DNA of 64,000 bases from contig CM055102.1 of the NCBI GenBank assembly GCA_029204225.1, positions 32,534,085 through 32,598,084 of the forward strand, in the 5' to 3' direction. Position numbers and translations under genes: made by a program. Below, one piece after another: positions 1-10,925 of the stretch. Numbering within the stretch: position 1 is the stretch's first letter; every line of letters starts with the position of its first letter. The DNA is from Diphasiastrum complanatum (lineage: Eukaryota > Streptophyta > Lycopodiopsida > Lycopodiales > Lycopodiaceae). The notes beneath the pieces were generated by a model. It ran no database searches. It saw only the letters and a program-made list of their open reading frames with translations, and was not told where the DNA came from.

Positions 1-1026
1 GTAAATTAGCATACGCCATGGTTGAATAGTGTAGCTACGAGTAAACTTACGTTTATTGTAACTCCATATCCATCCCATGGTCTTTCTTGAACCCTTGTGT
101 CAGATAGGCTTCATTTTATTGATGAGGTTTTTATGGTTTTTATAAGGTATCAGGGTAGATCCGTGCCATTCCAATCCTTCTGTAAAATCGTTTATCTTAC
201 GCAAATCCATGTTGTCCAAGATAATTTGAGAAGAAACCTTGCATTGGGACAATGTGGGTGTCATTAAACGTAAAAAAGTTATATTATCTATGAAGTGATA
301 CAGTCGAATTGAATAGAAACCAACTAAATTCTGTGTTTTAGGATCTTTATTAGTCACCTAGAATGGAATATATTCATGAAGAGACACCTTACCTTTTGAG
401 CATAGGTGATGCTTGCAAAATCTGAAAATTGTTCGAAAAACCCTTACCTGGATGATTGTAGCAATGGTCTCTTGTGAGGATGCCATGTTTAGTCCCCTCG
501 AGTGCTCTTACTTCTTTAGTCTTAAAATGTTCATACCGTTATTGTCAGCCATTGCAAGAGCGATAATAAGTACTTTAAGGAGAGCCTATCATTCATAGCT
601 TATACAAATTTGAAGCGAATGGTTCATGTGCATACCTGTGCAAACGCTTATCGCTTTATGGTTCAAAACCGAACCTAATCGAAAATGAAGATAGTAGTAA
701 TATTCGATGCTACAGAGAGTGCAAGTTTAATTTGTTAGTGCTTACACATAGTATTCATAAGTATACAAGAGATGAATGCAAATACATGATACGAGCAAAA
801 CCACACACCGTAGGGTTGAAAGCAGATAACTTCAAGCCAGGGAGGGCGCCATCTCTTCCAAACTTCTTCTCATCGCAAAGTAGAAGAAACTCCTTCGAGA
901 ACATGCTACATATAGTGGTTCCGTATGAAGTATCGTGGAAGCTCCTCTTCAACCAAAAATGGTGGGAAAATTCTTTTTGAAAAAGTATCAAAACAGGATG
1001 GGTTGGCAAAAAAGTTTAGGACACTC
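1..1026. other. No recognisable feature
   Basis: I see no convincing gene, repeat or RNA here. The open frames are short (under 90 codons), occur on both strands and match no family I recognise. The stretch ends where the LTR of a non-coding retroelement starts with TGTTGTAAAGC. Confidence 0.5.
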
Positions 1027-1946
1027 TGTTGTAAAGCTGACTCGGGTGCACCCAGCGTGCCCTGTAAGACTCTAAGGGGTGACACTCTCTAAGGTCCCAG
1101 AGCAAGTTAGAACGTCAAGGACTGAGCCTTCGACCTGTGGTGAGCCAGTCAAGTAGTCACAAGTCATGAGCTAGCTCTGGAACTCGAGTCATGGCCTAGT
1201 CAAGAAAGCAAGTTGATTCGGCCGCCGGGACGGCTCCCGGGACCCATGTCCGGGATCCAGACTGATTCTGCTAGGCTTGCCAAGCTTAATCAGCAAAATA
1301 AAAACTAAGTTTTAAAAAGCGTACTTTACCAAAAAGCACTATGTTTCAAACTAGAGGGGGTGCGCCAAATCACAACAGAACTATAGGGGGAGTCTGTCAG
1401 ACAGAAACTTGGGCAGCTCAACCAGCGCCAGGAATCCAGTCGCCAGGTCTCAGCTCCCTCTACCAACACGAGCCAGGCACAATGCCCAGCACATGTTGGT
1501 GGCCCCGAGACTGGTCAGTCTATGTATGAATATAACCTCTTCCAAATCTAATAAAGTTGATCCTTGGGGATGTTTACCATTTCGGTTTCGCCTTCGAGAC
1601 TAGTCCAAGTGGAAGGACCCTTACTACAACCTTTTTTGCGTCGCCAGCGCCTAAGGGTCCTGGTCATCGACGTGGGGCTTGCTGCTATGCCAATTGGTCA
1701 GTTTGGCGACCACTATGCCTTGGGTTTCATGTGTGGCTTGTCTTTGCCTTTGGTTACCTTTTGGGGATGGATTCTGAGTTGGCTTTCGGGTTGGTTGGGA
1801 TTCCAGTTTTCTTAACTCTGAATGGTTAAGCTTGTTACTTTTCTGAGTTGGCTTTTACGTAAGTGCATGATGGATGAATGTTAGACTTAAGCGTGTGTTG
1901 GGGAGACCGCTCAAGTCCCAGGGCCCTTTGAGACGCCGACGCAACA
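1027..1946 (+). repeat. 5' LTR of a non-coding LTR element (element A)
   Basis: The 920-bp segment begins TGTTGTAAAGC, the same start as the LTR at 17292, and ends CA directly before TGTGGTATCAGAGCC, a primer-binding site. Its R/U5 half from about 1390 recurs at 9052-9605 (shared landmarks CAGACAGAAACTTGGGC, CGGTCAGTCTATGTATGAAT and AATAAAGTTGATCCTTGGGG). The U3 half (1027-1345) is unlike the U3 of the 17292 relative. An AATAAA-type signal lies at about 1549. The 5-bp flank CACTC compares with CCCTC after the 3' copy, a one-mismatch candidate target duplication. The boundaries are seen; the family link rests on shared start, end and leader. Confidence 0.8.
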
Positions 1947-1948
1947 TG

Positions 1949-1960
1949 TGGTATCAGAGC
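1949..1960 (+). other. Primer-binding site (tRNA-iMet type)
   Basis: TGGTATCAGAGC lies 2 bp after the CA end of the LTR. It is the standard plant initiator-Met tRNA complement used to prime minus-strand synthesis. The flanking TGTGGTATCAGAGCCGACT is nearly the same at 18537, which ties the two elements together. Confidence 0.9.
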
Positions 1961-2036
1961 CGACTAGCCGGTCAGCTACGCAAGTCTCACAGGGATGGCC
2001 ACGTTTTGGGATTTGTCAGGACAACCGTTGCGCAAG

Positions 2037-2421
2037 GTGCTGCCCACAGTGTAAGCGCGGGTGCGTCTATGGTCGGGGTGGTCGGCAGAATGGGGGACTT
2101 GATGAGTCAATGTGCTGTCTTGAGGTGTAAGCACGATCAGTTCTCGTGGTTCGGGCCTGGCGCCGTCTGCACGTAGGACAGATGAGACAAAGTGCTGCCT
2201 AGGTAGGTGAAAGCACGGTCTGTGCCTTGTGGGGTGCGGGGTGACATATTCGAACTGTACGGGTTAACCATTGATACAGAGATGCTGCTCGAATTCGGGT
2301 GTAAAGCACGGGTGGTTAGCTGCCGGTGCGGGATAGCTGCCGATTGTTTAGCTATAAGGGATATCGACCAAAAAGTGCTGGGGCGTGACTGAGGCAATGT
2401 GCTGCTTAATGGTGAAAGCAC
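2037..2421 (+). repeat. Array of five GTGCT..AGCAC stem-loops in the element A leader
   Basis: Five units have the form GTGCTG-(loop)-GTGNAAGCAC. They lie at 2037-2058, 2112-2134, 2192-2216, 2282-2309 and 2399-2421, spaced 75-117 bp. Several are preceded by GA(C)TGAGNCAA, and most are followed by GG. The arms GTGCT and AGCAC can pair. In unit 1 the right arm reads AGCGC, which still pairs through a G-U wobble; unit 4 starts ATGCT and loses the outer pair. The same five units recur in order at 18627-19012. A role in RNA packaging, dimerisation or translation is inference only. Confidence 0.75.
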
Positions 2422-2727
2422 GGATGGTTCGATGGATGTTTCCCCGTGGGCTAATTTTGTGATAGATTTTTGTGTGGGCGCGGCTAGGCAAAGGTCCTAC
2501 GTCCGGTCTCAGGGGGGTTTGTGGCTTGAGAGGGATCCTCTGTGTTTGCTTTGGTTGGTATGTTCCGTTTGTTGTGTGCTTGCTTGGACACAAATGACCT
2601 GGTTCCTACTTGGCTCTCAGGTGATGTGAGCGTGCTAAATTTGAGGAGGGGATATTTTCATTGAAGCTGATTTAATAAAGAAGAAAAGAGAGCTGTGGGG
2701 CCCGACCGACAGAAGGGAGAGTTTCAA

Positions 2728-2917
2728 AGCACGTTTTTCTCTCTCTAGAATTTTCTCTTTCTAGAAAGTCATTTTCTCTCTCTAGATTTTATTGATCCCC
2801 AGGCTTCCTTTAATCATGCCTAGATCGTGTGAGGTGATTGCACATCGATCTGAGCTCTCTGGACTCCGCTAGAACCGATCAAAAATTTTCAGCCATAGGA
2901 ACTTGGCGCTGGCTGGA
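2728..2917 (-). repeat. Inverted LTR U3 fragment, left part (interrupted by a Copia element)
   Basis: Read on the minus strand this matches LTR positions of about 17420-17616: the GGCTGAAAATCTTTGATCGG region, GCACATCGATC in inverse, and the paired TCTAGAAAG / TCTCTCTAG motifs. It continues across the Copia insertion at 8948-9048. The fragment therefore covers only the first 320 bp or so of that LTR family, in opposite orientation to element A. The left breakpoint is at AAAGCACG (2728). Confidence 0.75.
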
Positions 2918-3567
2918 TGTGAAAGATTCAACTAGTTTCATCACATTTTGTAATATTTCCATATTTGGCATATTGAGGCCAAAACTTGTTTTAGACTTAG
3001 AGGTTGACTTTTCAAAGTTCATTAGTCTAAATTTCATTTGAATAAACACTTTTTGAAAGTGTGGGAAAGATAGAATGCGAGTTTGAGTAGATTCAATTTG
3101 AATAAGTTGGGTACATTGAATCTAGACCCAAAATTGGTAGGGTTAGCATTTTGGTGGGAAAGCCAAGTGGCCAAATAGGGTTTGGACCTGCTATAAAAGG
3201 ATGTAACTCGTGGAGAGAGTCATCTTCTCTCTTCTCTATCTCATTTCATGCTTATACATGGTTCTCTTGGGTTCTACTATCCATTGGTGCACTATCTTGG
3301 TGATTGCTTGCAATTTTATGTGTAGAATGATCTATATTTGTTATTTTTGGATCCACACGTGTGAAATACAATAGCTTGTTGGTTTTGTACGGACAGCAAC
3401 AGTACGTAATCATTTCATTCAAGTTTGATCAAGTTCTATTAGTGTTTGCATCTCAAATTGTGTGTAGATGCTGATTTTTCTACATTGGTGAAATTGGTAG
3501 TGTATTTCTCTTTCTAACCAAAGATCATTCAAGTAGATTGGATCTTAAGGATCTAAAATCTTTCACA
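2918..3567 (+). repeat. 5' LTR of Copia-1
   Basis: 650 bp, TG..CA ends. It holds a TATA-like CTATAAAAGG at about 3191 that could be the promoter, followed by a CT-rich transcribed start region (TCTTCTCTCTTCTC). The copy at 8298-8947 is the same length. Primer site 3568-3579 follows with no spacer. Confidence 0.95.
3191..3201 (+). promoter_or_regulatory. Probable TATA box in the Copia-1 LTR
   Basis: CTATAAAAGGATG precedes a pyrimidine-rich stretch by about 30 bp. Both LTRs keep it unchanged (about 8571 in the 3' LTR). Position inside U3 is typical of plant Copia promoters. No transcription start is shown by the sequence itself. Confidence 0.55.
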
Positions 3568-3579
3568 TGGTATCAGAGC
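3568..3579 (+). other. Primer-binding site of Copia-1
   Basis: TGGTATCAGAGC directly follows the CA end of the LTR and is complementary to the 3' end of plant initiator tRNA-Met. The leader from 3580 to 4166 is non-coding. Confidence 0.95.
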
Positions 3580-4166
3580 TTGTGTTTCAGGTTATGAAGG
3601 AGAAAATCAGATCTATCAATGATTTGGTGAAGATATCAAGTCAAGAGCATGCTAGAGAGGATTCTACACCAAAATCGGATTTTTGGCTTTTGTAGATTGG
3701 ATCTTTTGTAGATCAAAACACTAAATAGGTCAATATACTTGTTCAATTCCATTTTCTGAATTCACATGCTGGATTTGGCCGATTTCTGGATCATTGGTTC
3801 AGCCTAAGTGGTGGCTTATAGATTGCATATCAAATTTTCAGCATTTGCATGTAGATTTGGAATAGTCAATTTTTTGTGATTTTGTCAAAACCCTAATTTT
3901 GATTGGATCTCTAGATAGTGAGGTTGCTGGACTTCATTTGAGTGTATTTCAATCTTAGGAAGTGGCAAAAGTCGTTAGATTGAGGATAGATCATAGGCTG
4001 ATCAAGATTCCATGATTCTATGTGTTGATTTGCTTGGATAAGTGCTAGAAGAGAATTTGTGAGATAGTTTCAAATCTTGGTGATTTCTTTTGAAAGCATT
4101 TGTTTTGTTCAAAAGAGTGCTTTGTGCATTGAAACAGGTTGAAAGAGAAGATCGGGTCATTGCTAC

Positions 4167-5159
4167 ATGGCAACCTCAAATGGAGTCATGTTGGAAGCCA
4201 ATGATAGGCTTACCTCAAGTAACTATTCATTATGAAAAGTGAGGATGGAGTCACTTCTTGAGATGAATGATGTTTTGGATATTGTTGTAGGTTTGGAGGA
4301 GAGATTAGCAACACAACAAGATCAATTGAGGTATGACAAGAGGGCCAAGAAGGCTCTACACATGATAAAGATGAATGTTACCAATGAACTTCTCAAGGAA
4401 GTTGGTAAGTGCACATCATCTTTGGAAGCTTGGAATTCATTGAAGAAGCTTTATGAATCCAAGTCTGCTTTTAGAGTGTTGACTCTAAGAAGACAAATCT
4501 TTTCTTGTTTGCAAAAGAATGAAGAAAGTCCAAGTACTTTTGTTTTGAGAATGAAAGCATTGAATGATGAGTTAGCTTGCATAGATGAAAGCATTAAGGA
4601 AGGAGAGCTTATTCAAGTGATTCTTAATGGCTTGTTGGATACTCATTCTAACATTGTTCAAAGTATTGCTATTCAAAAGACTTTGCCAAGTTTGATGGAT
4701 CTTCAAGAGATCTTGATCAATGAGGAATATAGGCTTCAAGCAAGAGGTTGATCTACATCGACACTTCAAGAGGATGCTATGTTCACAAAGGGCAAATTCA
4801 AGGGCAAAACCAAAAGCAAGTGGTCTAAAGGGCAAGATCAAGTGGATGCTTCTTCAAGTGGCAAAAAGAAGGATAGATCAAAGCTCAAGTGCTTCTATTG
4901 TGGCATCAAAGGACACTTTGCAAGTGAGTGCTACAAGAAGAAGAGAGATCAAGGAGACAAGCAAGGTAATCTTACTCTTGATGAGGATGGTTTGGATGTG
5001 CAAGATGCAAATGATGATGCTTTTGTGATGTCTTCATGTATGCTTGCTAATGATGGAGATCTAGATCCTTGGTGGATTGATAGTGGAGCAAGTTCACACA
5101 TGGCCTTCACAAAGAGTACTTCACTTCCTTGTTGGCATATGGAGATGACAAGAGGGTGA
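4167..5159 (+). pseudogene. Copia-1 gag (UBN2 type) with zinc knuckle and start of protease, broken
   Basis: The ATG at 4167 begins MATSNGVMLEAN, typical of Copia gag. An in-frame TGA about 60 bp on replaces the usual Trp codon of the NYxxW motif. A gag_UBN2 domain follows (4239-4740; LLTLRRQIFSCL-like core). A second nonsense codon lies at 4749-4751, then a CCHC knuckle (CFYCGIKGHFASEC, about 4890-4931) and the protease active site WWIDSGASSHM (about 5071). The frame is lost near 5120-5159. Function when intact: nucleocapsid and processing protease. Two stops and a frameshift make it a pseudogene. Confidence 0.9.
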
Positions 5160-5719
5160 TCTACACGGCCAATGATGGTGAGTGTGCAATCAAAGGGATT
5201 GGCACAATTCCTATTTCTCTCTCTACAAATAGGAATGTTCATTTGGAGGATGTCTTGTTTATTCCATCTATTACCAAGAATTTGCTTAGTGTGAGTCAAA
5301 TGCTAAGTAAGGGCCTCAAGGTGGAGTTTGATGGAGATGCTTGTTTGATCAAAAGGAAGGATGTCTTGATTGGAAAAGGTAAAAGGCAAGGGAAATTGTT
5401 CAAACTTGATGCTTGTGTTATTGCTAGCCAAGTTGGATGTGTTGCAAGGGAGCAGATTTCTATTCAAGAGGTTTGGCACAAAAGGATGGGACACCTCAAC
5501 TTCAAGTCATTGGAGGTAATGGCAAGGAAGAAGGTTGTGATTGGTCTTCCAAGTTCCTTAAGTAATGACAAGCATGTTTGTGAGTCTTGTGCTTTGTCTA
5601 AGTCACATAGACTACCTTATACTAGATCTATTTCTAGATCTACAAAGCCTTTTCAACTTGTACATTCGGATATTCATGGATTTACTAAATTAGCAATAGT
5701 GGAGTTAAGATGTATGTAA
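5129..5719 (+). pseudogene. Copia-1 protease remainder and GAG pre-integrase domain
   Basis: In a shifted frame this continues the polyprotein: ITKNLLSVSQ (end of the protease region), then a pre-integrase zinc region with H..H..C..C spacing (HKRMGHLNF near 5480; CESCALSKSH near 5580). It then has the integrase lead-in FQLVHSDIHG, whose Asp is the first of the DDE triad. The frame breaks again near 5700-5719. Confidence 0.85.
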
Positions 5720-6640
5720 CATTCATTGATGATTTTAGTAGATTTTGTTGGATCTATCTACTAAAGAGCAAGGATGAAGTGTATGATGTTTTTGTCAAGT
5801 TCAAGAATGCAAGGGAGAACCAATTCTCCACAAAGATCAAGTGCTTGAGAGGTGACAATGGTGGCGAGTACATATCTAACAAGTTCAAGGCCTTTTGTGA
5901 TGAGCATGGGATCAAGAGGGAGTATACAGCATCAAGGACCCCACAACAAAATGGAGTGGCTGAAAGGAAGAATAGAACTTTATGTGAAAGTGCTAAAGCT
6001 ATGAGGTTAAGTGCTAATCTTGACAAACCATTTTGGGATCAAGCTTTGTTGTGTGCCAATTTCTTGTGCAATAGGTGGCCGAGTGCTATTTTGGATGGAA
6101 GGACACCTTTTGAGATGCTATTCAAGAGGAGGCCGAGTGTCAACTTTCTAAGAACCTTTGGATGCACATGCTATGTCAACATCACTCTTGATGATAGGAC
6201 CAAGGAGGATCCATCTTCAAGAAGAGGTATTTTTGTTGGATATAGTGAGGTGAGTAAAGCCTACAAGGTTTACATTCCTTCTACTAACAAAGTGATTGTT
6301 GGTAGAGATGTCATTTTTGATGAGGGAAACATTCCAAAGGTGTCTTCAAGCATGATTGATGGTAAAGTATATGGTTCTAACATTCTTGATGTTGATGAGA
6401 AGGATCCTACTTTGGATGGTGGTGATGATGGACCTTCATCAAGTCAAAAGCCAAGGAGAACATCAAGAGAAAGACAAGTACCTTCAAGGCTCACATATGA
6501 TCAAAAGGGTAAGCAAGTAATTTCTGGAAATTATGTTGCTTTCCTAACCTCTTTGGATGAGTCTACAAGTGTAGATCAAGCAAGGAAAGAAGAGGAGTGG
6601 ATCGAAGCAATGGATCTTGAGTATCGATCTCTTATGAAGA
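5710..6640 (+). pseudogene. Copia-1 integrase core and C-terminal region
   Basis: The integrase core (rve) continues: FIDDFSR, then LRGDNGGEY with the second catalytic Asp, then TPQQNGVAERKNRTLCE with the catalytic Glu. After the core, FGCTCYVNI and GIFVGYSEVSKAYKVY are the usual Copia integrase C-terminal motifs. An acidic hinge (6360-6480) and the EEEWIEAMDLEYRSLM lead-in to reverse transcriptase follow. This part reads open without a stop. The frame then runs straight into unrelated sequence in place of RT. Confidence 0.9.
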
Positions 6641-7712
6641 GTGGAACATCTTGTGGAGGATCTTCTTGTGTACATGGAGTTATGCAAGTGGATGGATGTT
6701 ATCTTGCTGTAAAATCAAGTATTGGATCTGGAAAACAAAGTTTAATCAATGACTTTGATGATCAAGTTGAAGATCAAGAAGTTGATCTCAAAGCGCTTCA
6801 ACTAGTCAAAAGGGAAGGTGGCAATTTGGAGCTAGTCAAGAGCATCAAAGGAGAGGTAATTGGAAAAGGTGTTATGGATATGTTTTTGCAGCATATTGAA
6901 GACTCAAGTAAGGTCAAAGGAGCAGCAAGGAAGTGTTGTTCAAGTTTACTTTACTTGTTCTATCTCATGTTTGAGCAATTTTATGTGGATGTGTGCAAAT
7001 TGTCAAGATATGGTAAAACTAGCTACATTGGTGAGCATTGTTTTGATGTTGGATTTGTACTAGAATTCTTGGCTGATTTTGCTGATGGAAATGAAGCTAT
7101 TGGAGGTTCATTATGTCACTCATCCATGGCTAAGCTCTCAAGTGTTGAGCTACTTGGTGCCAATACTTGGAGTTTGTCAATTTTTGGTGAATTCATGGTC
7201 ATTTTCTTGTGTCAAGTAGACCTTGAAGATGGACTAGTGCAAACTACTTGGTTTATGGAGTCATGTGGTGCTGGATTTTTCATCATTTATGTACTCACCT
7301 ACTCATTAATCCAAGGTTTGATGGTTTCTTGTGGCAAGATGAAGATGGAGGCTCATTCATGGAGTATCATGGTGGATACAAGGCAACAAAGGACAAAGAA
7401 GGAGGAGACATGCAAGCAAAAGTTGATCACTCACATTTATTGTTTGTTTGCTGTATTTTTCCAGAGAGTTCAGAGTTGGAAGCATGGTGGAATCATTTCA
7501 TTTACATTCTATTTGATTCTTCATGTTCTAGTCACATTTTTACATGTAAAATTGATGTAAGAAATAGTGAAGCATCCCAAGTGGACACTATTCTCTATAT
7601 CAATTATGGTTGTTTCTATTTTGAGCATTACATGATCATTGAAAGGAGATCTATTCTTAGGAATAAGATCATTCTTATGATGGATCAAAGTTCTATTGGC
7701 AAAAACTATGCT
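6641..7712 (+). other. Unrelated segment replacing reverse transcriptase in Copia-1
   Basis: Where RT should start (after LEYRSLMKSGT) the integrase frame stays open for about 300 more codons to a TAA at 7558-7560, but no RT motif (KARLVAKG, YVDD) appears in any frame. The protein is hydrophobic in parts, with several Cys, and I do not recognise it. A second frame, 7248-7730, is open too and includes RFDGFLWQDEDGGSFMEYHG. Copia sequence resumes in frame at about 7715 (HWKLGKRVLRYIIGT). The length, about 1.07 kb, is close to that of the lost RT. Capture of foreign sequence is the simplest reading, but the source is unknown. Confidence 0.7.
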
Positions 7713-8302
7713 AGGAGCATTGGAAGCTAGGAAAGCGAGTTTTGAGGTACATCATTGGAACTCGAGATTTTGGCATATTGTATGAGGGATCATCACCTAA
7801 TCTTTTTGGATTTTCAGATTTGGACTATGCTGGAGATGTAATGGATAGGAAATCCATTAGTTCTTATTGTATTTTCATAGGTGATGGAGCTATATCATGG
7901 ATGTCAAAGAAACAAGCCACTATCTCATTGTCATCTAGTGAGGCCGAGTACAAAGCTCTTACACATTGCACAAAGGAGATGGTATGGATCAAAAGGATGA
8001 TCAAGGATCTTCACTTGCTGGATTTTTCAGAGAGCCCAATCATCTTTTGTGACAATCAATCAGCCCAAAGAATGGCATCCAATCCTATCTTTCATGCTAG
8101 GAGCAAGCATATTGAGATACAATATCATTTTGTGAGGGAGCGAGTCATTGCAAAGGAGGTGGAGCTTCAACATGTTTCTTCAAGGGAATGTGTAGCTGAT
8201 ATCTTCACTAAAGCATTGAGAAAAGACTTGTTCATGAAGCATAGGACTTCAGTTGGAGTATTATCAAAGTCTATGCTAAAACTAGTTGAAGAGGGAGTGT
8301 AA
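7713..8302 (+). pseudogene. Copia-1 RNase H
   Basis: HWKLGKRVLRYIIGT, the end of the RT connection, leads into RNase HI of Copia type: FSDLDYAGD (first Asp), SWMSKKQATISLSSSEAEY (catalytic Glu region), IIFCDNQSAQ (Asp) and HARSKHIEIQYHFVRE near the end, then ADIFTKAL. It stays open to a stop at 8302, inside the start of the 3' LTR. The domain looks intact, but no RT or functional gag accompanies it. Confidence 0.9.
8288..8297 (+). other. Polypurine tract of Copia-1
   Basis: GAAGAGGGAG lies immediately before the TG of the 3' LTR, the standard plus-strand primer position. Confidence 0.85.
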
Positions 8303-8947
8303 AAGATTCAACCCGTTTCATCACATTTTGCAATATTTCCATATTTGGCATATTGAGGCCAAAACTTGTTTTAGACTTAGAGGCTGACTTTTCAAAGTTC
8401 ATTAGTCTAAATTTCATTTGAATAAACACTTTTTGAAAGTGTGGGAAAGATGGAATGCGAGTTTGAGTAGATTCAATTTGAATAAGTTGGGTACATTGAA
8501 TCTAGACCCAAAATTGGTAAGGTTAGCATCTTGGTGGGAAAGCCAAGTGGCCAAATAGGGTTTGGACCTGCTATAAAAGGATGTAACTCGTGGAGAGAGT
8601 CATCTTCTCTCTTATCTATCTCATTTCATGCTTATACATGGTTCTCTTGGGTTCTACTATCCATTGGTGCACTATCTTGGTGATTGCTTGCAATTTTATG
8701 TGTAGAATGATCTATATTTGTTAATTTTGGATCCACACGTGTGAAATACAGTAGCTTGCTGGTTTTGTATGGACAACAACAGTACATAATCATTTCATTC
8801 AAGTTTGATCAAGTTCTATTAGTGTTTGCATCTCAAATTGTGTGTAGATGCTGATTTTTCTACATTGGTGAAATTGGTAGTGTATTTCTCTTTCTAACCA
8901 AAGATCATTCAAGTAGATTGGATTTTAAGGATCTGAAATCTTTCACA
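8298..8947 (+). repeat. 3' LTR of Copia-1
   Basis: 650 bp, TG..CA ends, the same length as the 5' LTR and about 97% identical by eye. Most differences are C/T or G/A transitions, as expected from decay of methylated cytosine. Flank CTGAA follows. Confidence 0.95.
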
Positions 8948-9048
8948 CTGAATTCTGGTCACAGTGGCGCCGGGAGCGGCAGGGGCGCTGCTGGCGCCGG
9001 GGACATAGCTGGCGCCGGAAGTAAAGCTTGTAAAGGTAGCTTTACAAT
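8948..9048 (-). repeat. Inverted LTR U3 fragment, right part (GGCGCC-rich)
   Basis: This is the reverse complement of the start of the 17292/21126 LTR: TTGTAAAGCTACCTTTACAAGC followed by clustered GGCGCC palindromes, up to the GTGACCAGAATCCAG that Copia-1 interrupts. It lacks the terminal TG. It abuts R/U5-type sequence of element A at 9050. Confidence 0.8.
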
Positions 9049-9049
9049 A

Positions 9050-9605
9050 GTCCGGCAGACAGAAACTTGGGCAGCTCAACCAGCGCCAGTACTCCAGTCG
9101 CCAGGTCTCAGCTCCCTCTACCAACACGAGCCAGACACAATGCCCAACACGTGTTGGTGGCCCCGAGACCGGTCAGTCTATGTATGAATGTAACCTCTTC
9201 CAAATCTAATAAAGTTGATCCTTGGGGGTGATTACCATTTCGGTTTCACCTCCGGGGACTGGTCCAAGTGGAAGGACCCTTACTACAACTTTTTTTGTGT
9301 CGCCGGTTCCTAAGGGTCCTCATCATCGACGTGGGGCTTGCCGCTATGCCAATTGGTCAGTTTGGCGACCAGTATGCCTTGGGTTTCATGTGTGGCTTGT
9401 CTTTGCCTTTGGTTACCTTTTGGGGACGGATTTTGAGTTGGCTTTCGGGTTGGTTGGGATTCCAGTTTTCTTAACTCTGAATGGTTAAGCTTGTTACGTT
9501 TCTGAGTTGGCTTTTATGTAAGTGCATGATGGATGAATGTTAGACTTAAGTATGTGTTGGGGAAACTGCTCAAGTCCCAGCACCCTTTGAGGCGCCGACA
9601 CACCA
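9050..9605 (+). repeat. 3' LTR (R/U5 part) of element A
   Basis: Closely matches 1393-1946 along its length and ends at the equivalent CA (9604-9605). The U3 half seen at 1027-1345 is absent here. In its place stands the inverted U3 fragment described at 8948-9048. The downstream flank is CCCTC against CACTC upstream of the 5' LTR. Confidence 0.75.
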
Positions 9606-9671
9606 CCCTCATATCATAATTGTTTGTTTATAGAGTGATCAAGTGTAGTAATTTTTGATAAAGAAGAGTCC

Positions 9672-10925
<1,254 letters not shown>

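Larger units (their letters stand above)
1947..2727 (+). mobile_element. Non-coding leader/internal region of element A
   Basis: From the primer site to about 2470 this is clearly homologous to 18537-19060 of the second element of the family. Both strands have open frames of about 95 codons in this stretch (for example minus 2137-2421, with a counterpart at minus 18728-19012). Most nucleotide changes between the copies alter the residue, so I read it as non-coding. Purine-rich stretches at 2641-2655 and 2680-2710 could be polypurine-tract remnants. No gag or pol is present. At about 2728 the sequence switches abruptly to an inverted LTR fragment. Confidence 0.7.
2918..8947 (+). mobile_element. 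Ty1/Copia LTR retrotransposon lacking reverse transcriptase (Copia-1)
   Basis: Two 650-bp LTRs (2918-3567 and 8298-8947) bound an internal region with primer site, gag, protease, integrase, a foreign segment and RNase H, in Copia order. The LTRs begin TGTGAAAGATT / TGTAAAAGATT and end TTTCACA, giving near-perfect short terminal inverted repeats. The flanks are CTGGA (2913-2917) and CTGAA (8948-8952), a target duplication with one mismatch. The uninterrupted target CTGGATTCTGGTCAC exists in inverse in the LTR at 17425. About 17 substitutions separate the LTRs (2.6%, counted by eye). Gag has nonsense codons and pol has frameshifts, so the copy is defective. Confidence 0.95.

Noticed and set aside
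2137-2421. 94-codon minus-strand frame matched by a frame at 18728-19012
   Set aside because: Both copies lie in the hairpin leader of a non-coding element, and most differences change the amino acid. Conservation is explained by shared nucleotide sequence, not by coding.
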